Origin: DATJPR01 sp963843525
Lineage (GTDB): Bacteria; Bacteroidota; Ignavibacteria; UBA10030; UBA6906
Direction: 5' to 3'
Length of the DNA: 64,000 nt
NCBI GenBank assembly: GCA_963843525.1
Contig: CAWJKM010000009.1
Location: forward strand, 62,001-126,000
Shown piece by piece: positions 54,747 through 63,692 of this stretch. The notes under the pieces were generated by a model. It was not told where the DNA came from. It did not search any database and worked only from the letters and a program-made list of their open reading frames with translations. The translations under genes were made by a program, and so were the position numbers. Position 1 is the stretch's first letter. Each line of letters begins with the position of its first letter.

Positions 54747-55166
54747 CTAGTAGGCTGTGTCGCGAGTGCCCTTCAGCACCCGGTACAGTTCGAGCGCTGC
54801 GAGAAACAGACATGCGCCCAATCCGTCAATCAAAACATCGGTAAAGGCGGGATGTCGGCCCGCGGTGAATACCTGATGTAACTCATCAAGTGATCCATAG
54901 AGAATCGCCACGAAAAATCCCACAAAGGCGGAGTGGCGTCTCAGCCATGGTAATCTGTCCTGATGGTGCATCGCGCGCCAGGTGAGAAAGCATAATACCG
55001 CGTAGAAGAAAAGGTGGACAAGTTTCGCCCAGCCCCACCAATTCACCGCCGGAAACACCCGCTCAGGAAGAGATGAACTGACAAAGATCAGGATCATCCA
55101 TAGCGCCGGAGGCAACTGATACCGCAAAAGGTCATTTCCGTTTCTCACACTTCCTCGATTCACCAC
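54747..55166 (-). CDS. VanZ-like family membrane protein
   Basis: A 139-residue protein with four helices and the VanZ-family landmarks: LIFVSSSLPERVFP, WWGWAKLVHLFFYAVLCFLT, and SLDELHQVFTAGRHPAFTDVLIDGLGACLF, in which the D-E-x-H-Q and R-x-x-x-x-x-D-x-x-x-D patterns are typical. VanZ itself gives low-level teicoplanin resistance; most relatives are of unknown function. A GTG start at 55166 has a purine-rich leader (AGAAAGAAGAAGA); a second GTG follows directly. The M13 peptidase gene diverges on the other side, 280 bases away. Confidence 0.88.
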   Translation of the reverse strand: MVNRGSVRNGNDLLRYQLPPALWMILIFVSSSLPERVFPAVNWWGWAKLVHLFFYAVLCFLTWRAMHHQDRLPWLRRHSAFVGFFVAILYGSLDELHQVFTAGRHPAFTDVLIDGLGACLFLAALELYRVLKGTRDTAY

Positions 55167-55445
55167 TCTTCTTCTTTCTGTCCCAATTTCACATCAACGG
55201 AGCTCTTTGCCTGGAACCCATGATCTTCACAGTGCGATCTTTGCGGGTGAAAATCAATGCCCGGGGGCCTTTCTGTGATAGCCATCACATGGGAGGGAGC
55301 TTCCCTGTTCAGTTCTGGGGGTCGAAGGACGCGATTCCTCCATGGAAAGTAACTCCTCAAATTCGTTCCTTGAAGGGACCAGGCGTTTTCAGTTCCACCT
55401 CTTCCTGTACCGTCGTACGCGCGATTATCTAAACAGAGGGATAGT

Positions 55446-57491
55446 ATGTTCAAAACAACCACGTCGTTCATCCTCCTTGCCCTGCCTGCACTTCTCCTCC
55501 TTTCATGCGCCGGGCCAAAACCACCCGTCGCGCATGATATCCTTGCTGCAGACATCGACACAACTGTGCGACCCGGCACCGATTTTTTCAAATATGCAAA
55601 CGGAACCTGGCTGAAGGCAAACCCCATCCCCTCTTCCGAGCGGCGATGGGGTGTCGGCAATCTTGTGCAGGAAGAGATTTATCAACAGCTCACGAAGCTT
55701 AACACAGATGCCGCCGCCGATGCCAATGCTCCCGGAGGCAGCAATGCCCGGAAGATCGGCGACTTCTATTTTGCCGCGATGGACTCGGCTCATATCGACT
55801 CTCTCGGGACATCGCCACTCAAAGGAGAATTCGACCGCATCAATGGTATCAGCACGCTCCAGGATCTCCTCGCCGTCATCGCTCGACTCCATACTTATGG
55901 TGTGGATGCGCTCTTCTCGCCGTACGTAGACCAGGATGAAAAAAACAGCTCCGTCTACGCCTTTCACCTCTGGCAGGGGGGGATTGGTCTGCCCAACAGG
56001 GATTACTATTTCAACACCGACGCCCGCACGGTCCGCATACGCCATGACTATGCGGATCACATCGCGAAGATGTTCATGCTTCTCGGCAGCGACTCCAGTG
56101 CCGCACGACATCAGAGCGCAGTCGTGATGAACCTTGAGACAGCGCTCGCAGGCGCGTCACGAAAACTCGAAGACCTCCGGGACCCCTACAGGAACTACAA
56201 CAAGCTTGCTCTCCCGCAACTCGACAGGCTCACCCCCTCGATTCCGTGGCAGACGGTCCTGCCGCTGATGTCGGTGACGGGGATAGACTCGGTCATTGTC
56301 GGTCAACCGGAGTTTTACAGAGAAGTGGAGAAGTCCTTACGGACAGTCTCACTTGATGATTGGAAATCCTATCTCCGCTGGTGTCTTGTGAACCGGTTCG
56401 CATCCTCCCTCAGCACTCCTGTTGCCGACGAGCATTTCCATTTTTACGGAACGATCCTCTCGGGCGTGAAAGAACAACGCCCCCGCTGGAAGCGCGTCCT
56501 CGACGCCGAGCAGCGCGCAATGGGATTCATGCTTGGCCAGCTCTACGTTCAGCATTACATCTCCCCCTCGATGAAACAGCGGTACGAAAAGGTCGTCGAT
56601 AATATCTTCGCGGCCTATGCGGAACGGATTAAGAACCTCGACTGGATGTCGGAGACCACGAAACAGAAGGCCCTGGCGAAACTGAGTGCAGTAGCGAAAA
56701 AAGTGTGCTATCCCGAAAAATGGAGGGACTACTCCGCACTCCAGATTGACCGCACATCCTATTGCGGCAATGAAATGCGGGCAAGTGAATGGAACTACAA
56801 CTATTACATCGAGAAGCTCGGCAAGCCCGTCGACCGGTCCGAATGGATGATGACGCCGCAGACGTACAATGCATACTACAATCCCTCGAACAATGAGATA
56901 GTGCTTCCGGCAGCGCAGTTCCTCATCCCCGGCCTGCCGGATTCACTCGCGGACGACGCCCTTATTTATGGCTATGCAGGCGCGTCAACGATCGGACATG
57001 AGGTCACCCACGGATTCGACGATGAAGGCCGGCAATTTGACGCCCGGGGCAACCTCCGTGACTGGTGGACGAAGGAGGACGAGAAACGTTTCAATGAACG
57101 GGCGAAACTCATGATCAAACAGTTCGACGATTACGTTGTTCTTGACAGCCTGCACATCAATGGGAGAGCCTGTCTTGGAGAGAATATTGCCGACCTCGGA
57201 GGAGTCCTGATCGGATACGATGCGTTCAAGAAAACGCACGAAGGCCAGAGCGACACGCTGATTGCCGGTCTCACCCCGGATCAACGGTTCTTCCTCGCTT
57301 ATGCCTATTCCTGGCTTGGCCATACGAGAGACGCCACGCTCGCGATGCAGGTCATGTCGGATGTCCATTCGCCGGCATTCCTCCGGGTGAACGGTCCGCT
57401 CTCTGACATCCCGGCGTTCTACAAAGCCTTCAACATACAACAAGGAGACCCGATGTGGCGGCCTGACAGCCTCCGGGTGAAAATCTGGTAG
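55446..57491 (+). CDS. M13-family (neprilysin-like) zinc metallopeptidase lipoprotein
   Basis: A 681-residue peptidase. Signal and lipobox (MFKTTTSFILLALPALLLLSC), then the M13 N-domain (PGTDFFKYANGTWLKANPIP) and the catalytic domain: zinc ligands and base in HEVTH (His518, Glu519, His522; GASTIGHEVTHGFDDEG) and the third-ligand motif ENIADLGG. NAFYxP-like substrate loop is present as YNAYYNPSNNEIVLPAAQF. The family cleaves small peptides outside the cytoplasm. ATG at 55446 follows a weak GAGGGA. The lipid anchor would place it on the periplasmic side of the outer membrane or at the surface. Confidence 0.95.
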   Translation: MFKTTTSFILLALPALLLLSCAGPKPPVAHDILAADIDTTVRPGTDFFKYANGTWLKANPIPSSERRWGVGNLVQEEIYQQLTKLNTDAAADANAPGGSNARKIGDFYFAAMDSAHIDSLGTSPLKGEFDRINGISTLQDLLAVIARLHTYGVDALFSPYVDQDEKNSSVYAFHLWQGGIGLPNRDYYFNTDARTVRIRHDYADHIAKMFMLLGSDSSAARHQSAVVMNLETALAGASRKLEDLRDPYRNYNKLALPQLDRLTPSIPWQTVLPLMSVTGIDSVIVGQPEFYREVEKSLRTVSLDDWKSYLRWCLVNRFASSLSTPVADEHFHFYGTILSGVKEQRPRWKRVLDAEQRAMGFMLGQLYVQHYISPSMKQRYEKVVDNIFAAYAERIKNLDWMSETTKQKALAKLSAVAKKVCYPEKWRDYSALQIDRTSYCGNEMRASEWNYNYYIEKLGKPVDRSEWMMTPQTYNAYYNPSNNEIVLPAAQFLIPGLPDSLADDALIYGYAGASTIGHEVTHGFDDEGRQFDARGNLRDWWTKEDEKRFNERAKLMIKQFDDYVVLDSLHINGRACLGENIADLGGVLIGYDAFKKTHEGQSDTLIAGLTPDQRFFLAYAYSWLGHTRDATLAMQVMSDVHSPAFLRVNGPLSDIPAFYKAFNIQQGDPMWRPDSLRVKIW

Positions 57492-57528
57492 AACAGCGGT
57501 GGAACAGCAGGCGGAGAGACGGCGGGGA

Positions 57529-58278
57529 TTACTCCTTCCAGTGAACCAGAGCTTGAAAGAGAGTCGAGCCGTTTCTTACCCTGATTCCTTCGACATAGTG
57601 CACGAAGGCACCCGGGTCCTCGGGTGATACCATGATGCGCACCCGATCCCTCAGGAGAGTCTCTTCCAGGTAATTCAGCTGGATCGACCGGAGCATTCTC
57701 AATTTCTGCATTTCTGCGTCAAAACAATCGAGCACCCACTTGGCATACTCTGCGTTATTGACGTGCAGGTTAACGTCAAGGTCACTCGGGAGAACGTCTT
57801 TTTCGTAGGCGCACGCGAGGGAAGGCTGGCTCTGCAGTTTCTCCAATGGTTCCCGGATGGCGTAGGCCGTATTCACGAACGTCCGGTCGCCGAGAATCGT
57901 CTCTAGCCGCCGCGGTCTCCCCTTCACCGTGTCCACCAGCAGCCAGGAAGAAGTTGCCACAAGCAGGCTCTTGCCCGCTCCATCCTCCATTCTGAATTCA
58001 CGAAGCGCAAAAAGTCTGTCGATCCCCTTCGGCCATGTCACCAGACGCACAGTCTCTCCCCAACGCGGAAGGGACTCCACCTCGATTTTGATCCTGGAGA
58101 GGAACCAAGCGAGCCCGTCCCTCCGGAGTTCATCGTAGCCGACCCCAAGGTGGGCAGCATGTGACCCGGCCAATTCCTGGAACCGTCTCAGGAGGGAATA
58201 TACCGAGAGGCGTCCCGTAAAATCGACGTCGTATGATGTGAGGGTGAATTCATCTTCCCAAAATGCCTTCAATTCCAT
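57529..58278 (-). CDS. acyl-ACP thioesterase
   Basis: A 249-residue double-hotdog protein. Landmarks: FTLTSYDVDFTGRLSVYSLL, ELAGSHAAHLGVGYDEL, WFLSRIKIEVESLPRWGETV, FRMEDGAGKSLLVATSSWLL, and the catalytic half DLDVNLHVNNAEYAKWVLDC (Asp, Asn, His of the bacterial FatA-like family). It releases free fatty acids from acyl-ACP in the cytoplasm. ATG at 58278; the preceding sequence is purine-rich but has no clean SD. It converges on the M13 gene. Confidence 0.9.
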   Translation of the reverse strand: MELKAFWEDEFTLTSYDVDFTGRLSVYSLLRRFQELAGSHAAHLGVGYDELRRDGLAWFLSRIKIEVESLPRWGETVRLVTWPKGIDRLFALREFRMEDGAGKSLLVATSSWLLVDTVKGRPRRLETILGDRTFVNTAYAIREPLEKLQSQPSLACAYEKDVLPSDLDVNLHVNNAEYAKWVLDCFDAEMQKLRMLRSIQLNYLEETLLRDRVRIMVSPEDPGAFVHYVEGIRVRNGSTLFQALVHWKE

Positions 58279-58403
58279 ACTCTCGACCGCCCTCCGGTGG
58301 TGTGTTCGCCGCGTCGCCTCGTTGTCCGGGGAGAAGGGGTTCCCGGGAAAGCATGGGAGCGGGACTCAAACGCCATCGCGTTTAGGGAAATGGCGATGAA
58401 CAG

Positions 58404-58432
58404 GAGAGCCCGACCAGTACGACCGGGCTCTC
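58404..58432 (-). terminator. hairpin downstream of the S46 peptidase gene
   Basis: Nine-bp stem GAGAGCCCG / CGGGCTCTC with an 11-base loop, about 29 bases past the S46 stop on the minus strand, without a clear U-tract. The likely terminator of that transcript. Confidence 0.6.
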
Positions 58433-58460
58433 TCGTTGCATTCAACAACAAGGCCTCACG

Positions 58461-60626
58461 TTATGGTTCGATCTTCCCCGCCTTCAGTTCCTTGACGAGC
58501 GGTTCCGCCCTGTAGATCTTGTCGAGACCTTCCAGAATACCGGAAGTGTGCACGGCAACAGAGCGATTCGTGGATTCGTCGAAAATGATGTTACCGGGGA
58601 GACTTTCAATATTGCCGTCGAAGATCAGGCCGACGACCTGCAAATCCTTGTTAATAACCGAGCTCCCGGAGTTTCCACCGATGATGTCATTGGTAGAGAC
58701 AAAATTCATCGGGGTGCTCAGGTTGAAATCTGCCGGGGGTGGGACCCAGCGCTCCGAGAGATACCAGGGATCCTTCTTCCCGAAGGAATAATACCTGTCA
58801 TACATTCCATAGAACGTGGTGAACGGCGGGGCGATTGTCCCATTGTAGGGATACCCCTGCACCACTCCGTCAGCAATCCGGAGTGAGAACGTTGCGTCAG
58901 GAGGAATGGAGGTACCATAGACTTCGTACAGGGCACGGCCGAGAAGTTGGGTGGGTTCAGCCTCTTTGTTCCGGATGTCCCTAAGTCTCTCCTGCAGGGC
59001 AATGGAACGCGTTCGGGATTGAACCACAAACTTGATCAACGGGTCCGAGGAGTTCAAGATATCTTCCGGTTTGCCCTCTTCCAATTCTTTTACCTTATCC
59101 TCCATTCCGACAATCGTCGTCTTCGCCAATTCCCCTGCAGCTTGTTCCGGAGTCCTTCCGGCGAGAAGGTTATTGAATGCGGTATTCCGGTCGCCGAGCT
59201 CTTCTTTCATGAAGCGCAATTGATCTGCGAGAAGAGGGGTTTCAATTTCAGGCTGGAATTTCTCTGGAAAGATCGGCGCTTTTTTCCCGGGGGCGGCTGC
59301 GGGGGGTCGGCCCTCTCCGAATCCGCTCCGGGGACCACCCTCCGCCTTCTGGACCAGTTTGGCAGCAATGACCAGGTACTGCGAGCGCGCTGTTGCGACT
59401 TCCAGCGCCGCGGCCTCGCCTGTCAACGCCCGGCGTTGCGTCTCGAACTCTGCGATCTCCTTCCACGGGTTGCCATACTTGTTCTTCAGCGTCGGATTGT
59501 TCAGGACCGCCGATTGGAACTTAGCCTCGAAATCCTTCTTCTTGGCCATAAGGTAGGGGTCCCGCAAGCCGCTGAGGTATCCCGAAATTGCTTTCCGACT
59601 ATTGGCAACACCAAAGATTTGATTCATGTATTCCAGTCTCATATCCGGATGCTTCTCCACGAAACCTTCCATCGCCCGTTCTCTGTCGGCGACAACATCG
59701 ACTCTCATCGGGTACAGGTCGTCTCGTAACGTTTGGAGCTGGGCCATCGTCATCAAGCGGTTCGTCGTCCCCGGATTGCCGACCACGAAGACGACCTCCC
59801 CGTCTCCCGCACCATTTTTGCTGAACCGGAAGAAATCTGCGGTCTTCAAAGGCTTTCCGTTGTCGTAAACCCTGAAGAACGAGCAGTCAAAATCATACCG
59901 CGGATAGGTGAAGTTGTCGGGATCGCCTCCGAAGAAGGCTGCCTTCGCTTCGGGAGCAAAGACCAGCCGCACGTCGGTATATCGTTTGTACCCGTACAGG
60001 GAATACCGTCCGCCGTTGTAGAAGGAGACAACGCTGAACACCATCGAATCATTCGCATGCTTCTTGTACTTCTCCGCGTAGGTGCGCTGGAGTTCCGCAA
60101 TTTTCGCCGCGCGATTGGCGGTCTTTGCGCTGTCCGATATCCCGGCGTCGAACGCCGCCTGGACTTCCTTCGTAACATCGTCCATCACGATCAATTGATC
60201 GACCCAGATGGGTGCCTTGCGTTCTTCGTCGAGGGTGTGCGCGTAAAATCCCGCCTCGACAAGTTTCTCGCCTTCCTTCTGTACGCGCTGAAGAGATCCG
60301 CGCGCGCAATGGTGGTTGGTCATAATCAATCCGTCTTCCGACACGAATGCTGCGGAGCAGCCGGGAAGCCTGAGCGCAGCCAGCCTGGCTTTGTCGAACC
60401 ATTCCTTCGTCGGATTGAAATGATAGGTTTGAGCAAAATACTGGACCGGGGGGAAGTCGAATGTCCACATTTTCCCGGTATCGAATTGTCCCGCCTTGAC
60501 GGTATCCAGGTCGATATAGCCTGCAGTTGCCGCAGATTTCATTGCGTTCTGCGATGAGCAACCGACCACGACGAACGAAAAGGCAATGGCAACCGCTACG
60601 AGCGAGCGCGAGAACAAGCGATTCAT
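58461..60626 (-). CDS. S46-family dipeptidyl-peptidase (DPP7/DPP11-like) with lipobox
   Basis: A 721-residue serine exopeptidase. Signal peptide with lipobox (MNRLFSRSLV ... VVVGC, Cys23), catalytic His in MTNHHCARGS (His105/106), and the Ser in DIIGGNSGSSVINKDL (Ser653), with the following LIFDGNIESLPG typical of the family. The residue that separates DPP7-type (Gly) from DPP11-type (Arg) specificity cannot be placed with certainty. The enzyme removes dipeptides from peptide N-termini in the periplasm and feeds amino-acid users. ATG at 60626 follows GAGGCTGCA. A lipid-anchored form is plausible here rather than the usual soluble one. Confidence 0.93.
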   Translation of the reverse strand: MNRLFSRSLVAVAIAFSFVVVGCSSQNAMKSAATAGYIDLDTVKAGQFDTGKMWTFDFPPVQYFAQTYHFNPTKEWFDKARLAALRLPGCSAAFVSEDGLIMTNHHCARGSLQRVQKEGEKLVEAGFYAHTLDEERKAPIWVDQLIVMDDVTKEVQAAFDAGISDSAKTANRAAKIAELQRTYAEKYKKHANDSMVFSVVSFYNGGRYSLYGYKRYTDVRLVFAPEAKAAFFGGDPDNFTYPRYDFDCSFFRVYDNGKPLKTADFFRFSKNGAGDGEVVFVVGNPGTTNRLMTMAQLQTLRDDLYPMRVDVVADRERAMEGFVEKHPDMRLEYMNQIFGVANSRKAISGYLSGLRDPYLMAKKKDFEAKFQSAVLNNPTLKNKYGNPWKEIAEFETQRRALTGEAAALEVATARSQYLVIAAKLVQKAEGGPRSGFGEGRPPAAAPGKKAPIFPEKFQPEIETPLLADQLRFMKEELGDRNTAFNNLLAGRTPEQAAGELAKTTIVGMEDKVKELEEGKPEDILNSSDPLIKFVVQSRTRSIALQERLRDIRNKEAEPTQLLGRALYEVYGTSIPPDATFSLRIADGVVQGYPYNGTIAPPFTTFYGMYDRYYSFGKKDPWYLSERWVPPPADFNLSTPMNFVSTNDIIGGNSGSSVINKDLQVVGLIFDGNIESLPGNIIFDESTNRSVAVHTSGILEGLDKIYRAEPLVKELKAGKIEP

Positions 60627-60992
60627 TGCAGCCTCATTAAAAAGTGAAAGAAATCTCCGGGGCAGTCCGCTACGCCGGCGGCGAGGAAGTTCTGAAGAGA
60701 AAACCTCTCACGTCTCCAGGAGTTCGGCCAAACCTCACGGGCAACTCGCGCAGAAAGAAGGGGAAGGCCAAATGGGGTACATCTGAAGGAAATGAACGGA
60801 CAAGCGTCTTGCTCGTAGTGCAGTGCAAGCCATGAAGGCACATCCTTTTATCCGGATGCGCGAGTGCAGTAGCCTAATGTACGGGGATAATTCCGGGGAA
60901 GCAATCCTTTTTTTCCTCAGAATCCTTCTTCCACGATCCTTTCTCCGCTCCACCGGAGGCGACAGGATGAAATTCCGTCAAATCGGCGACCG
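60627..60992. other. intergenic region, nothing recognised
   Basis: About 365 bases between the S46 start and the stop of the acyl-CoA ligase gene, both minus-strand. It should hold the S46 promoter. Open frames on both strands are short and show no domain or SD. Confidence 0.45.
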
Positions 60993-62912
60993 TTACTCTC
61001 TGCCATTCCAGGACTGAATCGTCGCCCTGTTCCGGGCGTTGCAGATATCCTTCCCTTCCGCGGTGAAGAGATACTCGATTCGATCGCGATGATTTTCGGT
61101 GATGCGTGTGCGAACCATTTTCAGCGTGCTGTTCAGCTGACCGTTTTGTTCCGTAAACCCTTCCGCTAAAACGGCGACCGCCGAGGGAAGCCATCGCTCC
61201 GGGAATACCCCGCCATGACGCCGGTTTTCGCGGTATGCATCGATTTCGGCCTGCAACATCCGCAACACTGCACGTTGACCTTCTTCGGTGTCCGTCGCAT
61301 GCTTATGTGCGTTCATCCACCTCATCACCGCCTCTTTGTTCGGGACAAGAAGGCTGATCGTAAAGGGCGACTGGTCGTTGTAGAGCATGACCTGGTCGAT
61401 GTAGGGCGATTGATTGCAGAGCGTTTCCTCGATTCCCTCCGGGGAGTATTTTTCGCCATCAGGTGCTATCAGAAGGCTTTTTGTGCGTCCGAGCACATAG
61501 AGGAATCCGTCTGCGTCAAGATATCCGAGGTCGCCTGTGTGCAGCCAGCCACCCCTGATCGTCTCCTGCGTTGCTTTCTCATTTTTCCAATAGCCCGTCA
61601 TGACGTTCTCTCCGCGCACCTGGATCTCGCCCTGTTTTCCGGCAGTCACCACCGCCCCCGAATCATCGCAGATGCAGAGTTCAAGATCCGGAACGACAGT
61701 CCCCGAGGAGCCGAGCTTGTGTTTCGTCGGGGTGTTGGCGGAGATCACGGGTGAAGATTCCGTCAGACCGTATCCCTGGTACATCGGGATCCCGATCGCA
61801 TAGAAAAACCTCTGGAGCTCAATGTCGAGCAAGGCGCCTCCACCGACAAAGAACTCCAGACGTCCTCCGAAATTCTCCCGGATTTTCTTGAAGAGCAAAT
61901 GGTCAAACAATGCAACGAACGGTATGAAGAGCTTTCGTAATCCGCGTCCTCGAGTCGCCCCATTGCCATTATAGGCATAAGCCACACGAAGGCCTGCGGC
62001 GAACAGGGCGCCGGCGAGTCTCCCTTTCTGTCTCACACCCGATTCAATGTTTTTCCTGAAGTTCTTCGCAAGAGAGGGTACGCTTAACAGGAAGGAAGGC
62101 GCGGTTTCCTTTATGTTGACGGGAATGTTCTTGAGCGTTTCCATCGGCGTCCTGCCCGTCTGTACTGATGCCATGCTTGCGCCGTTTCGCATGAGAGTAT
62201 AGATGCCAGCGGTATGCGCAAAGCAATGATCCCAGGGAAGAATCAGCAGGGAGATATACGTCGCCGGAATGGTAAACATCGCGGACGACTGTTGTACGTT
62301 CGCAACATAGTTTCGATGGGAGAGCACGACTCCTTTCGGGTCAGCGGTTGTGCCGGACGTGTAACAGATGTTGGCGGGATCTTCACCGCGGATTGTAGAC
62401 CTGCGTGCTTCAAAGTCCTCACGGTGGCTTTCCAGGAACACTCTACCCCGGGCATATAACTCATCCACCGGGATCTCTCCTTCCTCCCTCGTATCGATGG
62501 CATCAAGTACAACAATGCAGCCGAGAAGGGGGAGATCTTTCCGGAGGAGTCTGATTTTGGGGATCTGTTGGGCTGACACCACGGTGATTCCTGCGCCGGA
62601 ATGGTTCAGTCGGAAGGCGAGGTCCGGACCGGCCTGCAATTTCACGGACAGGGGGACGTTCACCGCTCCGGCACTGAGGATTCCCAGTTCTGCAATGACC
62701 CAGTCGTTTCTTCCCTCGACAATCATTGCCACCCGGTCGCCGGATTTCACACCAAGACTCATCAGGCCACAGGCGAATTCGACTACACGCTCCCGCACCT
62801 CGGCATACGTCGTCTCTCCGTACTTATCTCCGCGCTTTTCACGAAGAAGAACATTATTGGGATACCGACTGACGCTTGATTCAAAGAGAGCTACGAGGGT
62901 GGAATGATGCAT
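60993..62912 (-). CDS. long-chain fatty acid--CoA ligase (AMP-forming)
   Basis: A 639-residue adenylate-forming enzyme: the AMP-binding motif YTSGTTADPKGVVLSH, then YGLTESSPVISANTP, GYWKNEKATQETIRGGWLHT with TGDLGYLD, LGRTKSLLIAPDGEKYSPEG and a C-terminal helical domain. It activates fatty acids to acyl-CoA for oxidation or lipid synthesis. ATG at 62912 (MHHSTLVALFESS) is chosen; it lacks a clear SD, and TTG at 62960 would add 16 residues. It forms no obvious operon with neighbours but is one of several acyl-metabolism genes in the window. Confidence 0.93.
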   Translation of the reverse strand: MHHSTLVALFESSVSRYPNNVLLREKRGDKYGETTYAEVRERVVEFACGLMSLGVKSGDRVAMIVEGRNDWVIAELGILSAGAVNVPLSVKLQAGPDLAFRLNHSGAGITVVSAQQIPKIRLLRKDLPLLGCIVVLDAIDTREEGEIPVDELYARGRVFLESHREDFEARRSTIRGEDPANICYTSGTTADPKGVVLSHRNYVANVQQSSAMFTIPATYISLLILPWDHCFAHTAGIYTLMRNGASMASVQTGRTPMETLKNIPVNIKETAPSFLLSVPSLAKNFRKNIESGVRQKGRLAGALFAAGLRVAYAYNGNGATRGRGLRKLFIPFVALFDHLLFKKIRENFGGRLEFFVGGGALLDIELQRFFYAIGIPMYQGYGLTESSPVISANTPTKHKLGSSGTVVPDLELCICDDSGAVVTAGKQGEIQVRGENVMTGYWKNEKATQETIRGGWLHTGDLGYLDADGFLYVLGRTKSLLIAPDGEKYSPEGIEETLCNQSPYIDQVMLYNDQSPFTISLLVPNKEAVMRWMNAHKHATDTEEGQRAVLRMLQAEIDAYRENRRHGGVFPERWLPSAVAVLAEGFTEQNGQLNSTLKMVRTRITENHRDRIEYLFTAEGKDICNARNRATIQSWNGRE

Positions 62913-63047
62913 GGCGAGAGGGAGCTGATTCCGGCGATGAGAAGCGTGCGCAGCGAACAAATTGCGCGAAACGAGAGCTGAGTGTCATTTCCCCCCTTCC
63001 GGTAAACACCGGGTCAGGAGAGTCTCAATTCGTGGACCCCCGAGAAC

Positions 63048-63458
63048 TCAAATGATGCCGCCCGACCGGCTGCGGTCGAACCGGTCTGACGCGCCAGAAG
63101 TTCCGGACAGACCGCAGAATTTAGAGAGGCGATACCGGTGAGCGGCGAAGACTCCGTAGCCGGTATCGAAAAGGCTTCTGAGCCCGGGGAGGATGCTCAG
63201 AAGATAGAATGGGAAGGCCCACCAGATTCTCCGCATCGCATACCGGTAGACCTCCGGCCCCTGGATGTGCCGGCCATCGGGGAAGAGCAACCTGACATGA
63301 GCGGTGAGCTCTTCACGCGAGATCTTCAAAGAACCGGCTACCCATGCCGCCTGAAGGCGTTCAATGCGAAAGCCTCTTTTTGACAAGACACCTTCCCAGA
63401 GGGTTACCCAACGGCTGCAAACGCCGCAATCAGAATCGTAGAGGATAAGACCGTTCAC
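63048..63458 (-). CDS. DCC-family thiol-disulfide oxidoreductase-like protein
   Basis: A 136-residue protein beginning MNGLILYDSDCGVCSRWV, the DxxCxxC signature of the DCC family (PF04134), followed by a typical PDGRHIQGPEVYRYAMRRIW and a Pro/Leu hydrophobic stretch. Family function is unproven, with a redox role suspected from the Cys pair. A GTG at 63458 gives the conserved start. The C-terminus is Ser/Arg/Gly-rich and variable. Confidence 0.85.
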   Translation of the reverse strand: MNGLILYDSDCGVCSRWVTLWEGVLSKRGFRIERLQAAWVAGSLKISREELTAHVRLLFPDGRHIQGPEVYRYAMRRIWWAFPFYLLSILPGLRSLFDTGYGVFAAHRYRLSKFCGLSGTSGASDRFDRSRSGGII

Positions 63459-63643
63459 TGGAAGGCTCTGTTCAGGGTGAAACTGCTTTCGTCGAATCGT
63501 TCGTCAAAGAACATGCCCCGCACGAATGACCGGTGCAGGATCATATTGACTGGCGTCGAAGGGAAGCTACCAAAGCGGAGGAAGAATGTCAAACATGACA
63601 TCCAATTCTACTACAATTCTACTACGGTTCGGCGGGAAGAGAA

Positions 63644-63680
63644 AGGGACAACTGCATTTCGGGGGATGGCAGTTGTCCCT
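63644..63680 (-). terminator. strong hairpin after the TlpA-like gene
   Basis: Twelve-bp perfect stem AGGGACAACTGC / GCAGTTGTCCCT with a 13-base loop, just past the stop codon on the minus strand and followed there by a T-rich stretch (TTTCTCTTC). Confidence 0.8.
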
Positions 63681-63692
63681 TGCGAGCGGATA

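Noticed and set aside
58947..60557. Two long plus-strand frames opposite the S46 peptidase
   Set aside because: The S46 gene has catalytic His and Ser motifs and an SD; the antisense frames lack any family features.
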